In this document: positions 51,038 through 60,733 of the stretch, piece by piece
Layout: the number at the start of each line of letters is the position of its first letter
Numbering within the stretch: position 1 is the first letter of the stretch
Assembly (NCBI GenBank): GCA_037355855.1
Contig: CM074758.1
Span: 4,933,001-4,997,000, forward strand
DNA: 64,000 nucleotides
Direction of reading: 5' to 3'
Source: Pseudo-nitzschia pungens
Taxonomy: Eukaryota; Bacillariophyta; Bacillariophyceae; Bacillariales; Bacillariaceae
The notes under the pieces: generated by a model
The model's database searches: none
The model's input: the letters and a program-made list of their open reading frames with translations, nothing else
What the model was told of the DNA's origin: nothing
Position numbers and translations under genes: made by a program

Positions 51038-53156
51038 AGGGGATCTGGACTATGTCCTTGTCTATATCGACGACATCCTAATCATCCAGCGAGAGGGGGA
51101 ATCCGAACAGGATCACCTCCACAAGATCGATACAGTCCTTCAAAGACTGGATGACGCCGGCTTTCGAGCCAACCTCAGAAAATCCTTCTTCATGCAAAAA
51201 GAAGTGGAATATCTGGGTTTCCTGTTAACAACAGAAGGCATTCAGCCCCAACCAAAGAAACTGGAGGCGATGAAGCGCCTGGAGGCCCCCAAGAACACCA
51301 AGCAACTCAAGATGTTCCTTGGAATGGTCAATTTCTACAGGGACATGTGGAAGCGACGCTCCCACATCCTAGCCCCGCTGAACAGACTAGCAGGGAAAAA
51401 GGGAAAAATGAACTGGTACTGGGGTCCAGCAGAGCAGAAAGCTTTCATGGAGGCAAAGAGGATGCTCGCAGATGAAGCGAAACTCGCATTCCCAGACTTT
51501 ACAAAACCATTTCATCTCTACTCAGACGCCAGCGACAGGCAACTGGGAGCAACTGTGTGCCAAGATGGCAAACCCCTCGGTTTCTATACGAGGAAACTGA
51601 ACTCAGCACAGCTCAACTACACTGTAGGAGAGAAAGAACTCCTCAGAATAGTGGAAGGGCTCAAAGCGTTTGAAGGAATCCTACGAGGACAAGATGTGAT
51701 TATTCACACAGACCACCTGAACCTACTGGTGTATCAGCAGATGCCAACGCAGAGAATGGTCCGGTGGAGACTCCTTATGGAGGAGTTCCATCCGGTAGTC
51801 AAGCACGTCGCCGGCAAAGACAACGACGCTGCGGACGCACTATCGCGGTTGGATATCACTGATGACCCAGCGGACACAGTGGAATGGTTACCACCAAATA
51901 AGCCCCTCACCTACGCGGATGAGGAAGAGCACCTCCGGCAACTCCTATTCCCACTTGGAGAATTTCCGGAAGAATTCCAGGGCAATAGTGCATTCCCACT
52001 TGCCCCGGACATGATTCAGTTCTACCAACAAAAGGACACGGGAATCATGAGTGCTCTGGAAAAAGACAATCGGCTGACCACCAAAATGGTGGAAGGTTAC
52101 AGTCTAATCCACAAGGAAGGGAAGATTCTGATCCCGGACAAACTCAAGGATAGAGTTATGGAATGGTATCACAGCATGTTGGTCCATCCCAGGGAAAAGA
52201 GAATGGAACAGAGCATACGCTCAGTGTTCACCTGGAAAGGCCTACGAAAGGACGTCCAGGACCTCTGTAAACACTGCCACACGTGTCAGATGTTCAAAAA
52301 GAGTGGCCGGAAGAAGTATGGACTACTACCGGAGAAAGCAGTTGAAGTCACCAAATGGCAAAGGGTCAACGTCGACCTCTGGGGACCTGCAACTGTCCAC
52401 AATAAAAATGGTAAGGACTACCATATCCATGTTCTCACCATGGTGGATCCAGTGACCGGATGGTTCGAATTGGCCCACCTGAAGGACTCCCCAAATGCAG
52501 CAGAAACTCAACGTTTGCTAGACAGTACCTGGCTAGCAAGGTATCCGCGCCCAAAGGAAATTGGCTTTGACGGCGGGAGCGAGTTCAAAGCAGAGTTCCA
52601 AGAGCTCTGTGACAACATGGGGATGAAAAGAAAACCCAGTGGCGCTTGGAACCCACAATCCAACTCAGTACTGGAAAGGATCCATCAGGTCCTGAAGGAC
52701 TGTCTATTGTCCTTCAACTTGGAACAAAGGGACCTCCACGAGAAGGATCCTTTTGAGGAATTCACTACCAAGGCAGCTTATGCGATTCGCAGCGCCATCC
52801 ACACCACTCTGGGATATTCCCCAGCGCAACTGGTGTTTGGAAGAGACATGTTCATGCCTGTAAATTTCCCAGCGGATTGGGAAGCAATCCAGGCAAGGAA
52901 ACAGAAGAGTATCCACAAGAGCAACATCAGGGAGAACCGGAAGAGGATCCCCCATGTCTATAAGGAAGGAGACTATGTCACCCTAGAAAGGAAGGGCATT
53001 ATTCCAAAACTATCCTTCCCCCGGCAGGGACCTTACAAGGTGCTCAAGGCCCATGACAATGGAACTGTAACTATTGAAACTGCTCCCTTTGTAACCGACC
53101 GGGTTAATATTAGGAGAGTCCATCCCTATTATTGCAGGGATCCTAGTAAATCGTAA
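51038..53156 (+). pseudogene. E3 Pol, C-terminal part (RT, RNase H, integrase)
   Basis: It resumes with GDLDYVLVYIDDILI, then RNase H LYSDASDRQLGA, the integrase HHCC and DDE motifs (NVDLWGP, DGGSEF, SVLERIH) and GPYKVLKAHDNGTV, ending HPYYCRDPSKS. It is fully open to the stop, so E3 was coding-competent until E4 landed. The polypurine tract CCATGGAGGAGTA (53162-53174) precedes the 3' LTR. Confidence 0.93.
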
Positions 53157-53174
53157 CAGTCCCATGGAGGAGTA

Positions 53175-53365
53175 TGCCGTACACCAAAATACAGTCACGA
53201 GTACACGCGGGACTGGATTAAGGATAAGGATAAAAACAATCGGCGAGCCGATAGAATCGCTGATTGCCAGAGAGCCCTTAGAACTGTAGCATATAGACTA
53301 ACTGATAGAGCTCACAATTTGCATATCACTACTATTCTAATCACTAGTAGACCCGGGGTATGGCA
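53175..53365 (+). repeat. E3 3' LTR
   Basis: 191 bp. Hairpin arms at 53237-53246 and 53257-53266 are the same as in the 5' LTR. Confidence 0.95.
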
Positions 53366-53908
53366 CGACCAGAGGCAGCTGGAATCCCAATCCCTTGTTG
53401 CCGGCACCCTTTTGGAACTTGTAGATAGGGGAGACGAAGGTGTTTTCAACCTCCGTGGGATCTGGATCGCAAATGGTCTGTGTTTTCTCCTTCTCTGCCA
53501 TCGTGTTGTAGATCTTGTTGCACTGCAAGTCATCATACGTCCTGACACGCCCCGGGAAAATGTGCAGTTTCAACAGCTCCGCGAGCTCGGAAATGCTCAG
53601 CAGATCGAGATTGATTTTTGCGAATGCGGCATCGGTGGGAGCAAACAGGGTGCGCGTCGCGGCGGGGTCCTCGAAGAGCGGCAACAGATCCGTCACTCTG
53701 AGTGAAGCGCACAAAGTTTGGAAAATGTTGTTCGTGCATACCTCCTCGGCAATAGTTACAAAGGGCCGTGGCGTTGGAGTGGGTGTGGGCCTTGGCGTGG
53801 GAATGTTCGTCGGGGGATGCGTCGGATGAGGTGTGGGATAATTAGTTGGATGAGGTGTGGGGTAATTAGTTGGATGGCGTGTGGGGTGCTCAGTTGGATG
53901 GCGTGTGG
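53366..53908 (-). pseudogene. FAS1 gene, middle segment (Pro/Thr linker and fasciclin domain)
   Basis: On the minus strand from 53908 the frame encodes a PT-rich linker (RHPT, NYPTPHPT, PRPTPTPTP repeats), then FVTIAEEVCTNNIFQTL and a fasciclin domain with VTDLLPLFED, TLFAPTDAAFAKI and LLKLHIFPGRV, the usual H1-type motif region. It runs into the E3 LTR at the codon for LV. Fasciclin domains act extracellularly in adhesion and matrix. The linker joins in frame to PTRRPTRRPT at 60734 and above, and the domain joins to 41938 and below. Confidence 0.9.
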
Positions 53909-53909
53909 T

Positions 53910-54360
53910 AACAAGTTGTTTAACTGGAATTATGAGCTTAGTGTTCTATCTAGCGAATCATGTGTTTTCTGTGTTAACACTCGATCGGTCTGTGTAGACT
54001 GTGTGTTAGCGATTGGATTGGTTAGCGATGATCGCTTAACACTTGATCAACGATCTCGTGCTCGCATGACTCGCTGAGCTCGTATGTATTCGTTCTTATG
54101 TATTTGTATGTGTTTGCTCTGTTTATTCAGTGATGTATAGTTTTGCATGGTCTTAAGCATGGTCACGGGCATATATGTACGTGACTCCATGGGCGTGGTT
54201 GGAGCAGTGCTCAATACAATTCCACGTGTAAGATTCCAGCATACTCGTGGTCGGAGCAGATATAGTGCTCAGTACGATTCCACGTGTAGTAGCTTGCAAT
54301 CGCGCGGTTTTATGCGCAGTTTCTGTTTCTTATACTTAACAACCCTGTTACTGCGTTGTT
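53910..54360 (-). repeat. E5 3' LTR
   Basis: 451 bp. Two related blocks each contain GTGG(T/C)CGGAGCAG-like sequence and end in TTCCACGTGTA; CACGTG lies at 54223-54228 and 54281-54286. The polypurine tract (plus strand CCCTCCTT, 54361-54368) abuts the LTR. Confidence 0.94.
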
Positions 54361-54469
54361 CCCTCCTTAATGTGTGGCGGAATAGGAAATAAACAGGATA
54401 ACTTTGAGGTACACATTATTGTTCTGGTTTTCAGTTGAACTCTATAAAATGTATTAGCTGTTACTTAAC

Positions 54470-56386
54470 TTATTTGGTCATGAATTCGTTGATGAGGCTA
54501 TGGAAGGCTGTTTGAGGAAGAGGCTTTGTGAGGATATCTGCATAGTTGTCTTCTGATCGGATATGGTTTACAGAGATCACTTTGCCTGCTTGGTGTTGTC
54601 TCACGAAATGGTATGCCAATGCAATGGACTTCTTGTTCAATGAGCTCGCAGGGTTGGTCGAGTTTAGGACCACACTCTTGTTATCCACATAGATATCAGC
54701 CGGTTTAGTTACGACAACTCCCATGGATCTCAAATGGTATCTCAATCTGATGGCGAGGGCCACTGCATCCTTCAAGGCTGTGAACTCTGCGCCAAAAGTA
54801 CTGGTATGAACTGAGGTTTGTCTTTTAGATTTCCAATATACTGGAGTGGAACCAACAAACGCAAGGAGCCCTGTAATACTTCTTCCAGTTACCAAATCGT
54901 GTGCATGATCACTGTCACAAAAGATGGTGATCTGTAGTTCTTTGACTTTTGGAATGGGGAACATCGGATCCAGCTCTTCCTTGTAGTATTTATATTGATG
55001 GGTAAAGTCTTCCATTCTCGTAGGTTCTTCGTCTATGGTAGTTCTTGGGGGCCTTGCATCAATTACCAATCCTTTATGCTTGTATTTCTTCAGGTAACCC
55101 AATATATATCTTGCCATTTCAAGATGATTCTTCCTTGGACTTGCTGAGAACCTCGAAAGTGATGACACCGCATACCCTATATCAATCCTACCGGTCAAAA
55201 TCACCCATTGGCACAAGCCAATGATATGCTGGAATTCCTTGTGTCCTGCCGGATCTAAAAACTCTGAGGTATCTTCCTCAGGTCTGCATCTTGTTGGCAT
55301 AGGAATTGGATTCTTATGAAGTGTGAGTCCATGCTTGATTTCATACTTTCGAAGGACTTCTGTAATGTATGAACCAGAATTCAAGAGAATCCTTCCATCT
55401 TTGATTTTCCGGACGCTGGTACCAAGATAATACTTCGGCTCCTTCTCGATATTCCTCAGGGCAAACTCCTGTTCAATTAGGGAAATCCAATCTTGGGGTT
55501 TCTTTGCAACCACAATCAAATCGTCCACGTGGGTTGCAATATAGCAGTATCCTTCACCTTCTGGCTCCTGTCTCATCCATAGGTCAGGATCAGCGCGAGA
55601 GGGTCTGAATCCTAAGCCTGCAAGTGTATCAGCAAAGAAATCCATGTAGGCTCTGCTGCTTCCAGCCAGTCCGTATAAGGCTCGTTGTATTTCTACTTTG
55701 CTTCCTTTATTCTCACCAAATACATCGTCTGCCCAACACCACACTTTCTCTTGGTTCGGAGCAGTAGGAAATGCGTTGCCTACATCAGCTGTCATGAGGT
55801 CCAATTTCTGGTGCTGTGCAATAAGGAATAACAGGAACACTGAGAGACTGTCCACTTGACTTGAGTATGTATTGACGTTGCTGGAATCAACCAAATGCCC
55901 TCCTGCAACAAGACGCGATTTGTATCTTCTATCTTCACTTTTGACATCCCATATCATTTTCAGCTTAGCTTCTTGCCAACCTTCAGATGCAGGGAACTCA
56001 GTATCCGGGTGGTGGAATTTGAAACACTTTAGTCTCTCCAGGTTCTGCATCTCTTTCTCAATGCTTTCTTGCCACTTTCTGTTGCCTGCTTCCAAATCGA
56101 ACTGGACACACTGATGGTATGTGTCTGGGATCTTGATACCAAATTTCTCTCGTTGTTTCTTTCCTGCAATTCTTTGGTTCCGGGATAACAGCCTTTTCTT
56201 CTTCTTGCTAGGGTTCTGGATGGATCTCCGGAGTTTCTTTGGGAGCCTAACTTGGTGCTGATGGGATGCAACTGATCTGATCCTTCTGAGTCGTCTCACG
56301 ATATTACTGTTCTCTTTCAAAACCGAATCAGCCCATGTCCCCAATGGACCGCTCGCTCTCCTGCTGCTGTTCTCCACGATGTACAT
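54470..56386 (-). CDS. E5 ORF2: reverse transcriptase and RNase H
   Basis: 638 residues from ATG. RT has KSRLVAGGHLV, LMTADVGNAFPTAP, RALYGLAGSSRAY and YIATHVDDLIVV near 285 (HVDD in place of YVDD). RNase H has IFCDSDHAHD near 487, TSTFGAEFTALKDAV, YVDNKSVV and YADILTKPLPQ. The order and motifs are copia-like. The start lies in the same frame as ORF1, three codons after its TAA. The N-terminal region (TWADSVLKENSNIVRRL) corresponds to what is usually the joint between INT and RT in one polyprotein. Confidence 0.92.
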   Translation of the reverse strand: MYIVENSSRRASGPLGTWADSVLKENSNIVRRLRRIRSVASHQHQVRLPKKLRRSIQNPSKKKKRLLSRNQRIAGKKQREKFGIKIPDTYHQCVQFDLEAGNRKWQESIEKEMQNLERLKCFKFHHPDTEFPASEGWQEAKLKMIWDVKSEDRRYKSRLVAGGHLVDSSNVNTYSSQVDSLSVFLLFLIAQHQKLDLMTADVGNAFPTAPNQEKVWCWADDVFGENKGSKVEIQRALYGLAGSSRAYMDFFADTLAGLGFRPSRADPDLWMRQEPEGEGYCYIATHVDDLIVVAKKPQDWISLIEQEFALRNIEKEPKYYLGTSVRKIKDGRILLNSGSYITEVLRKYEIKHGLTLHKNPIPMPTRCRPEEDTSEFLDPAGHKEFQHIIGLCQWVILTGRIDIGYAVSSLSRFSASPRKNHLEMARYILGYLKKYKHKGLVIDARPPRTTIDEEPTRMEDFTHQYKYYKEELDPMFPIPKVKELQITIFCDSDHAHDLVTGRSITGLLAFVGSTPVYWKSKRQTSVHTSTFGAEFTALKDAVALAIRLRYHLRSMGVVVTKPADIYVDNKSVVLNSTNPASSLNKKSIALAYHFVRQHQAGKVISVNHIRSEDNYADILTKPLPQTAFHSLINEFMTK

Positions 56387-56392
56387 CTTGAT

Positions 56393-59300
56393 TTATTTGG
56401 CACAAGCAACTGGTTGGTCCTTTTGTAGAACAGTGAGTGGAATATCCATAACAACTGTACCAACATCTGTAACAAACTGAGCCTTGAAAATCAACATGCC
56501 TTCTTTCCAATGGTGATTCAAGATCTTTCTGAATTCACTGGTCAAGTTTTGATCGGTGCTTTCCAGGATATCCAAATGGGACTCTGCGTTGTTGGTGCAA
56601 TCAAGGTCTTTTGGTAGGGCTTCTTCTTCATCAAGTTCGGTATCCTCTTCACCGGCGGTATCTGCATCCAAATCGTCTTGGTCTTCCGGTTCATCTTGGG
56701 CATCATCTTGGGCATCATCATCCTTGGTTTCCAAATTCTGTTGGAGAAAATCCTCTAAAGTGCTCGTAGAGTGTTCAATCCCATTTGAATCAGCTGCAAA
56801 TTCCTCCCCTGAAACCAAGATGGGGACCTCATCAGTGCTTTCAATAATAGTGCGTTCCTTCTCAGCAACAGTCAACTCAAACTTGGACGCATTGGGGTCA
56901 TCCATGAAGGTTTCCTTTGTAGTGCCAATATTCTCCCTCCGGGTTCGTACAACAGATCTCATGAGGATCTGTCGCTTGGTCTTCTTAGTATCTGGTTCAG
57001 TCAAAATATAGTAGGTCATTGCGTCTCCACAAGAATCTGCAAATGCCAAAAATCTCCCCTTTAACATGCTTTCTTTTGGTGTTTTATTCTGAGGTTGATA
57101 ATACCAGATGGGCTCATAGAAATGGAAGCGCAGGTGTGAGATATCAGGAGTCCAGCCATTCGAAACTTCAGACGGGGTTTTCCAATTCAAAGATGCACGG
57201 GAACAAACATTATTCACTTGGCAAACCCATTTGGCACACCAATGAGCCAAGGATTTAGGAGCTTTGAACATTGCCAGACAGTTGGAAATCATCTTGCTAA
57301 GTCTCCCCCATTCGGGTTCAGCCGGATTTTGATGTGGGTGATATGGTTGGCTTGTCCTGGATCTGGTGGCAACTCTAGCTTCCCTCAACACTTCACTCCA
57401 CTTCACCCCTGTCTCAGCTTGCGCGTTGTCACTGATCATTGTATCTGGAGCACCATGCTCTCTGAGATAATCCTTCAAGGCAGTGGTACATTGGGACACT
57501 TGTTTTAGTGGGTGAAAAGACCACTTCTTGGACTTCACTCCAGAGAAAAACTGACCACCATTATGGCCTTGACTGGTTTTTTCAGAGAAAAAGGTATAGT
57601 CAGTGGCAACTGATTCATTCTGTCTGGGGTAATGAAAGCCTCTAAAACGCTTCCTGTAGTGCTTCCTGGGGATGTCCCTGTTCTCTTCTTCAATCTCTGT
57701 ATAGAATTGGGTTGTATTTTCCAAAGTCTTCTTTACCACCCTCTCAGGGAGCATTGCCATTCTCTTCCTTAGTTCCAGCATGGGTAGTTGGCCGAAACTG
57801 AACTTCTGGAAATTCCTCTTTCGTCTAAGCATGGGATATTCCCTGAGATCCGGTGGCGCTGGGGAATTTAGCTCAAATAACTCCAAAGACTCCAGGTCTC
57901 CCTCCGTTGGTTTAGACAGTTTGAAAAACACTTTTTCTTCATCATGCCAAAAGGGTAAAAATGTATCCCCAATCTTGATTCCACAGTCTGGGTATTGGGG
58001 TTGGACCCCAACTCTCACTCCATGATCCCCCATGTCAATGGACGTTAACAGCGACTCGCCTTCAGTGCTGTCTCTGTCTTCCGCAATATAGGTTGCATAA
58101 TGGACAAGCAATAGAACCGGATCCTCTCTTCCCGGAATTGTTGCTTTAGTTACTGCACTCACCACTGGGTGGCCATCCATCACATCACTTGACATGAAAG
58201 GCTTTACTGCTGAAGTCAATCCTGTCTCTCCTCCAACTTTAATCCAGGCTTTTTCTGTCACTGTGGGTCTGTTCCCACCTCCACTATCCATGATTGCAAT
58301 ATTCTCGCCCTTGGAAATTTTCATCGGGAAACGTCTGGTCGTCTTTAGGATGGATCTTTGTTTCAGGCGCTGACTGCGGCGTGGACCAGCAGCTGGAGTA
58401 TTGGTTGAAACCGCTGGTGGAGATGCTGAGGCCTGTTGCTGCTCCTCTTGCTGCTGTAACGTCTGCATCTCTTCGTGTTCTTTCCCCTTTTCAACCATAT
58501 GAAAGCGGATGGCTTTTAAAGGAAGGGACCCAGGGGGGAACAGTTCAGAGTCGTCGATAGACCCAAAGCTGTGGTCATCGGGAGCATCCGCCGAGTCTGG
58601 GGGCACAGGAGGACCACTAGATGGAGGCGCAGGAGGCCCACTCGGTGGAGGGGGCAGCGCCATGTCCGCAGGCTTCTCCGCTGGCTGCTCAAAAACAGGT
58701 TCCGGTGTCGTCGATGGATCCTCACCAGTATCTAATATGATTCGTCGAACACGGCGTTGTCGTCCCGAATCGCGCGATCGTACGCGCCGGGGGACATCCG
58801 TGTTCCCCATCCCGTCGTCTTTAGGCTCACCAATCTGGACTCCAGCGAGGGGCTTAGGGTATTCATCTGGGCTCATCTTGTGTCTGACGGCAGTATTGTA
58901 CTCAAGAACGTATTTCTGGTGGTCAGTCTTCAGGTTCCGCCAGAGGTCGGGGGGAATCCGGAGAATACCGATAAGGTTTGGATGAATGGTGCCTGGGAGG
59001 CGGCCCTGTGGTGGTGAGTCCGATTCAATTGTCCCTTCCACACGACGGCGCTTTCCAGAATAATACGTCAGTTCTTGGCGGCGTTTGGCTTCCCCTTGTC
59101 TCAGAATCCTATTGCGAAGCGCCACTTTTTCCTCGTTGCGAAGCTCCATAACAAGGTCCTGGATCTTGAGCCTGGATTTGTTTTGTTCCATGTAACGTCG
59201 AATATAATCCAGGGTTTGGTCGTGTATATTCCGAATGAATAATCCTTTGCCTTCGGATTCATGCATGCCGAATGTCGGGATACGGTTGAGTTCGTAATAG

Positions 59301-60151
59301 ATTAACTCGAATCTGTTGATGTAGTCAGAGATATTGCCGCCTTCGTAGAGTTTGACGTTTTGCAGCTTGATACGTAGGGTATCTGCGTGGGTCTCCAGCT
59401 GTGATTCGTCGTCGTACCAATCCAAGAGTTTCTGCCATGCGCCGTGTCCATCTGTTCGGTGTTGATTGATTTTTGAGTATGCGCTTCCGTTGCAGGTTGC
59501 TGATGCTAACGTGGAAAACAGAACGTTGTTCCTGTTTGGATCCTTATCTGCTTCAATTCTGCTATCCATAACTTTCTGGAACCCTGTCCCATATAGGATA
59601 CTTTCGGCCTCTGCCTTCCATTTCACCCAGTGTAATTCGTTGCCGTCAAATGGTTTCACATCTCCTACACGTAGCGACTGAAAACCGTCTCTCTCTTCCT
59701 TCTTTTCCAGGGCTTCTTCCTTCTTTTCTAGGGCCTTCTTAAGTTCCTTTATCTCATTGTCTCTTTCTTCTTTTTCTCTCGTCTCGAGGGCCTTCCTAAG
59801 TTCAGCAATCTGGTCGTCGCGCTCTTCTTTCTTTTCGAGCGCCTTCTTCAGCTCTTTAATTTGTTCTTCAAGGTGATTGTTGTTTTTAATCTGTTCTTCG
59901 AGGTGATTGTTGTTTTTAATCCGTTGTAGTGCGAACGTCGGGGTGAACATCCACTTGATCCCCTTCAGCAGAAGAGATCGGTCCCAATAGGAATCATTTT
60001 GGTCTGAGTCGGTGTTGTTGAGTACCTTCAGCATTGTATTCGTATTCGTATTGGATGTTTCTTCGTTCGTATGGTCATTGGATATTTCTTCATTGGTATT
60101 GGCGGGGGATGTTTGTTCGTTCGGTCTTTCTTCTGGCGTGACGGTCGTCAT
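56393..60151 (-). CDS. E5 ORF1: Gag, protease and integrase
   Basis: 1252 residues from ATG. After an Asn/Thr/Glu-rich start, residues about 75-155 form a heptad-like coiled coil (LEEQIKELKKALEKKEE). A Gag domain follows at about 160-390 (PFDGNELHWVKWKAEAESIL, ISDYINRFELIYYELNRI), without a zinc knuckle. A Pro-rich region comes next, then protease IAIMDSGGGNR near 619. Integrase has VATDYTFF near 849, MISDNAQAE near 906 and NPAEPEWGRL near 944 as the three acidic sites. An acidic tail and PVACAK precede TAA. Confidence 0.9.
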   Translation of the reverse strand: MTTVTPEERPNEQTSPANTNEEISNDHTNEETSNTNTNTMLKVLNNTDSDQNDSYWDRSLLLKGIKWMFTPTFALQRIKNNNHLEEQIKNNNHLEEQIKELKKALEKKEERDDQIAELRKALETREKEERDNEIKELKKALEKKEEALEKKEERDGFQSLRVGDVKPFDGNELHWVKWKAEAESILYGTGFQKVMDSRIEADKDPNRNNVLFSTLASATCNGSAYSKINQHRTDGHGAWQKLLDWYDDESQLETHADTLRIKLQNVKLYEGGNISDYINRFELIYYELNRIPTFGMHESEGKGLFIRNIHDQTLDYIRRYMEQNKSRLKIQDLVMELRNEEKVALRNRILRQGEAKRRQELTYYSGKRRRVEGTIESDSPPQGRLPGTIHPNLIGILRIPPDLWRNLKTDHQKYVLEYNTAVRHKMSPDEYPKPLAGVQIGEPKDDGMGNTDVPRRVRSRDSGRQRRVRRIILDTGEDPSTTPEPVFEQPAEKPADMALPPPPSGPPAPPSSGPPVPPDSADAPDDHSFGSIDDSELFPPGSLPLKAIRFHMVEKGKEHEEMQTLQQQEEQQQASASPPAVSTNTPAAGPRRSQRLKQRSILKTTRRFPMKISKGENIAIMDSGGGNRPTVTEKAWIKVGGETGLTSAVKPFMSSDVMDGHPVVSAVTKATIPGREDPVLLLVHYATYIAEDRDSTEGESLLTSIDMGDHGVRVGVQPQYPDCGIKIGDTFLPFWHDEEKVFFKLSKPTEGDLESLELFELNSPAPPDLREYPMLRRKRNFQKFSFGQLPMLELRKRMAMLPERVVKKTLENTTQFYTEIEEENRDIPRKHYRKRFRGFHYPRQNESVATDYTFFSEKTSQGHNGGQFFSGVKSKKWSFHPLKQVSQCTTALKDYLREHGAPDTMISDNAQAETGVKWSEVLREARVATRSRTSQPYHPHQNPAEPEWGRLSKMISNCLAMFKAPKSLAHWCAKWVCQVNNVCSRASLNWKTPSEVSNGWTPDISHLRFHFYEPIWYYQPQNKTPKESMLKGRFLAFADSCGDAMTYYILTEPDTKKTKRQILMRSVVRTRRENIGTTKETFMDDPNASKFELTVAEKERTIIESTDEVPILVSGEEFAADSNGIEHSTSTLEDFLQQNLETKDDDAQDDAQDEPEDQDDLDADTAGEEDTELDEEEALPKDLDCTNNAESHLDILESTDQNLTSEFRKILNHHWKEGMLIFKAQFVTDVGTVVMDIPLTVLQKDQPVACAK

Positions 60152-60266
60152 AATTGTTTTAGGGTATGTGAGTGTATTGTATTAACGTAGTTTTCCAGTA
60201 AAAACTAAAATCGCGTGTTTCGAATCGTTGAGTATCGGACAACGCGAATGGTAGAGTATTGTCAAA

Positions 60267-60281
60267 TTGCGACTGTTAATC
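60267..60281 (-). promoter_or_regulatory. E5 primer-binding site (tRNA-Asn anticodon arm)
   Basis: On the element strand GATTAACAGTCGCAA directly follows the 5' LTR. Its complement, TTGCGACTGTTAATC, has the form of a tRNA-Asn anticodon arm (anticodon GUU with A37, A38, U39, C40). It begins opposite position 40, the same register as in CopA. Confidence 0.7.
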
Positions 60282-60732
60282 AACAAGTTGTTTAACTGGA
60301 ATTATGAGCTTAGTGTTCTATCTAGCGAATCATGTGTTTTCTGTGTTAACACTCGATCGGTCTGTGTAGACTGTGTGTTAGCGATTGGATTGGTTAGCGA
60401 TGATCGCTTAACACTTGATCAACGATCTCGTGCTCGCATGACTCGCTGAGCTCGTATGTATTCGTTCTTATGTATTTGTATGTGTTTGCTCTGTTTATTC
60501 AGTGATGTATAGTTTTGCATGGTCTTAAGCATGGTCACGGGCATATATGTACGTGACTCCATGGGCGTGGTTGGAGCAGTGCTCAATACAATTCCACGTG
60601 TAAGATTCCAGCATACTCGTGGTCGGAGCAGATATAGTGCTCAGTACGATTCCACGTGTAGTAGCTTGCAATCGCGCGGTTTTATGCGCAGTTTCTGTTT
60701 CTTATACTTAACAACCCTGTTACTGCGTTGTT
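60282..60732 (-). repeat. E5 5' LTR
   Basis: 451 bp, no difference from 53910-54360 seen. Confidence 0.94.
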
Positions 60733-60733
60733 A

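Larger units (their letters stand above)
41939..53365 (+). mobile_element. E3: Ty3/gypsy element inserted in the FAS1 gene and interrupted by E4
   Basis: LTRs at 41939-42132 (194 bp) and 53175-53365 (191 bp) differ only by one 3-bp TAC duplication as seen. TSD CGACC lies at 41934-41938 and 53366-53370. Without E4 and one TSD copy it is about 5.83 kb, the size of E1 and E2, with the same gag-TGA-pol layout on the plus strand. E4 sits inside RT. The pol reading frame is otherwise open. Confidence 0.95.
53909..60733 (-). mobile_element. E5: Ty1/copia-type element inserted in the FAS1 linker
   Basis: 6825 bp. LTRs of 451 bp (53910-54360 and 60282-60732) look identical. The TSD is TGTGG at 53904-53908 and 60734-60738, with one extra base (T, A) between TSD and LTR on each side. 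Two long ORFs on the minus strand: gag-PR-INT, then RT-RH. The terminal inverted repeats are AACAA...TTGTT. Identical LTRs and long open frames point to a very recent insertion. Confidence 0.94.
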
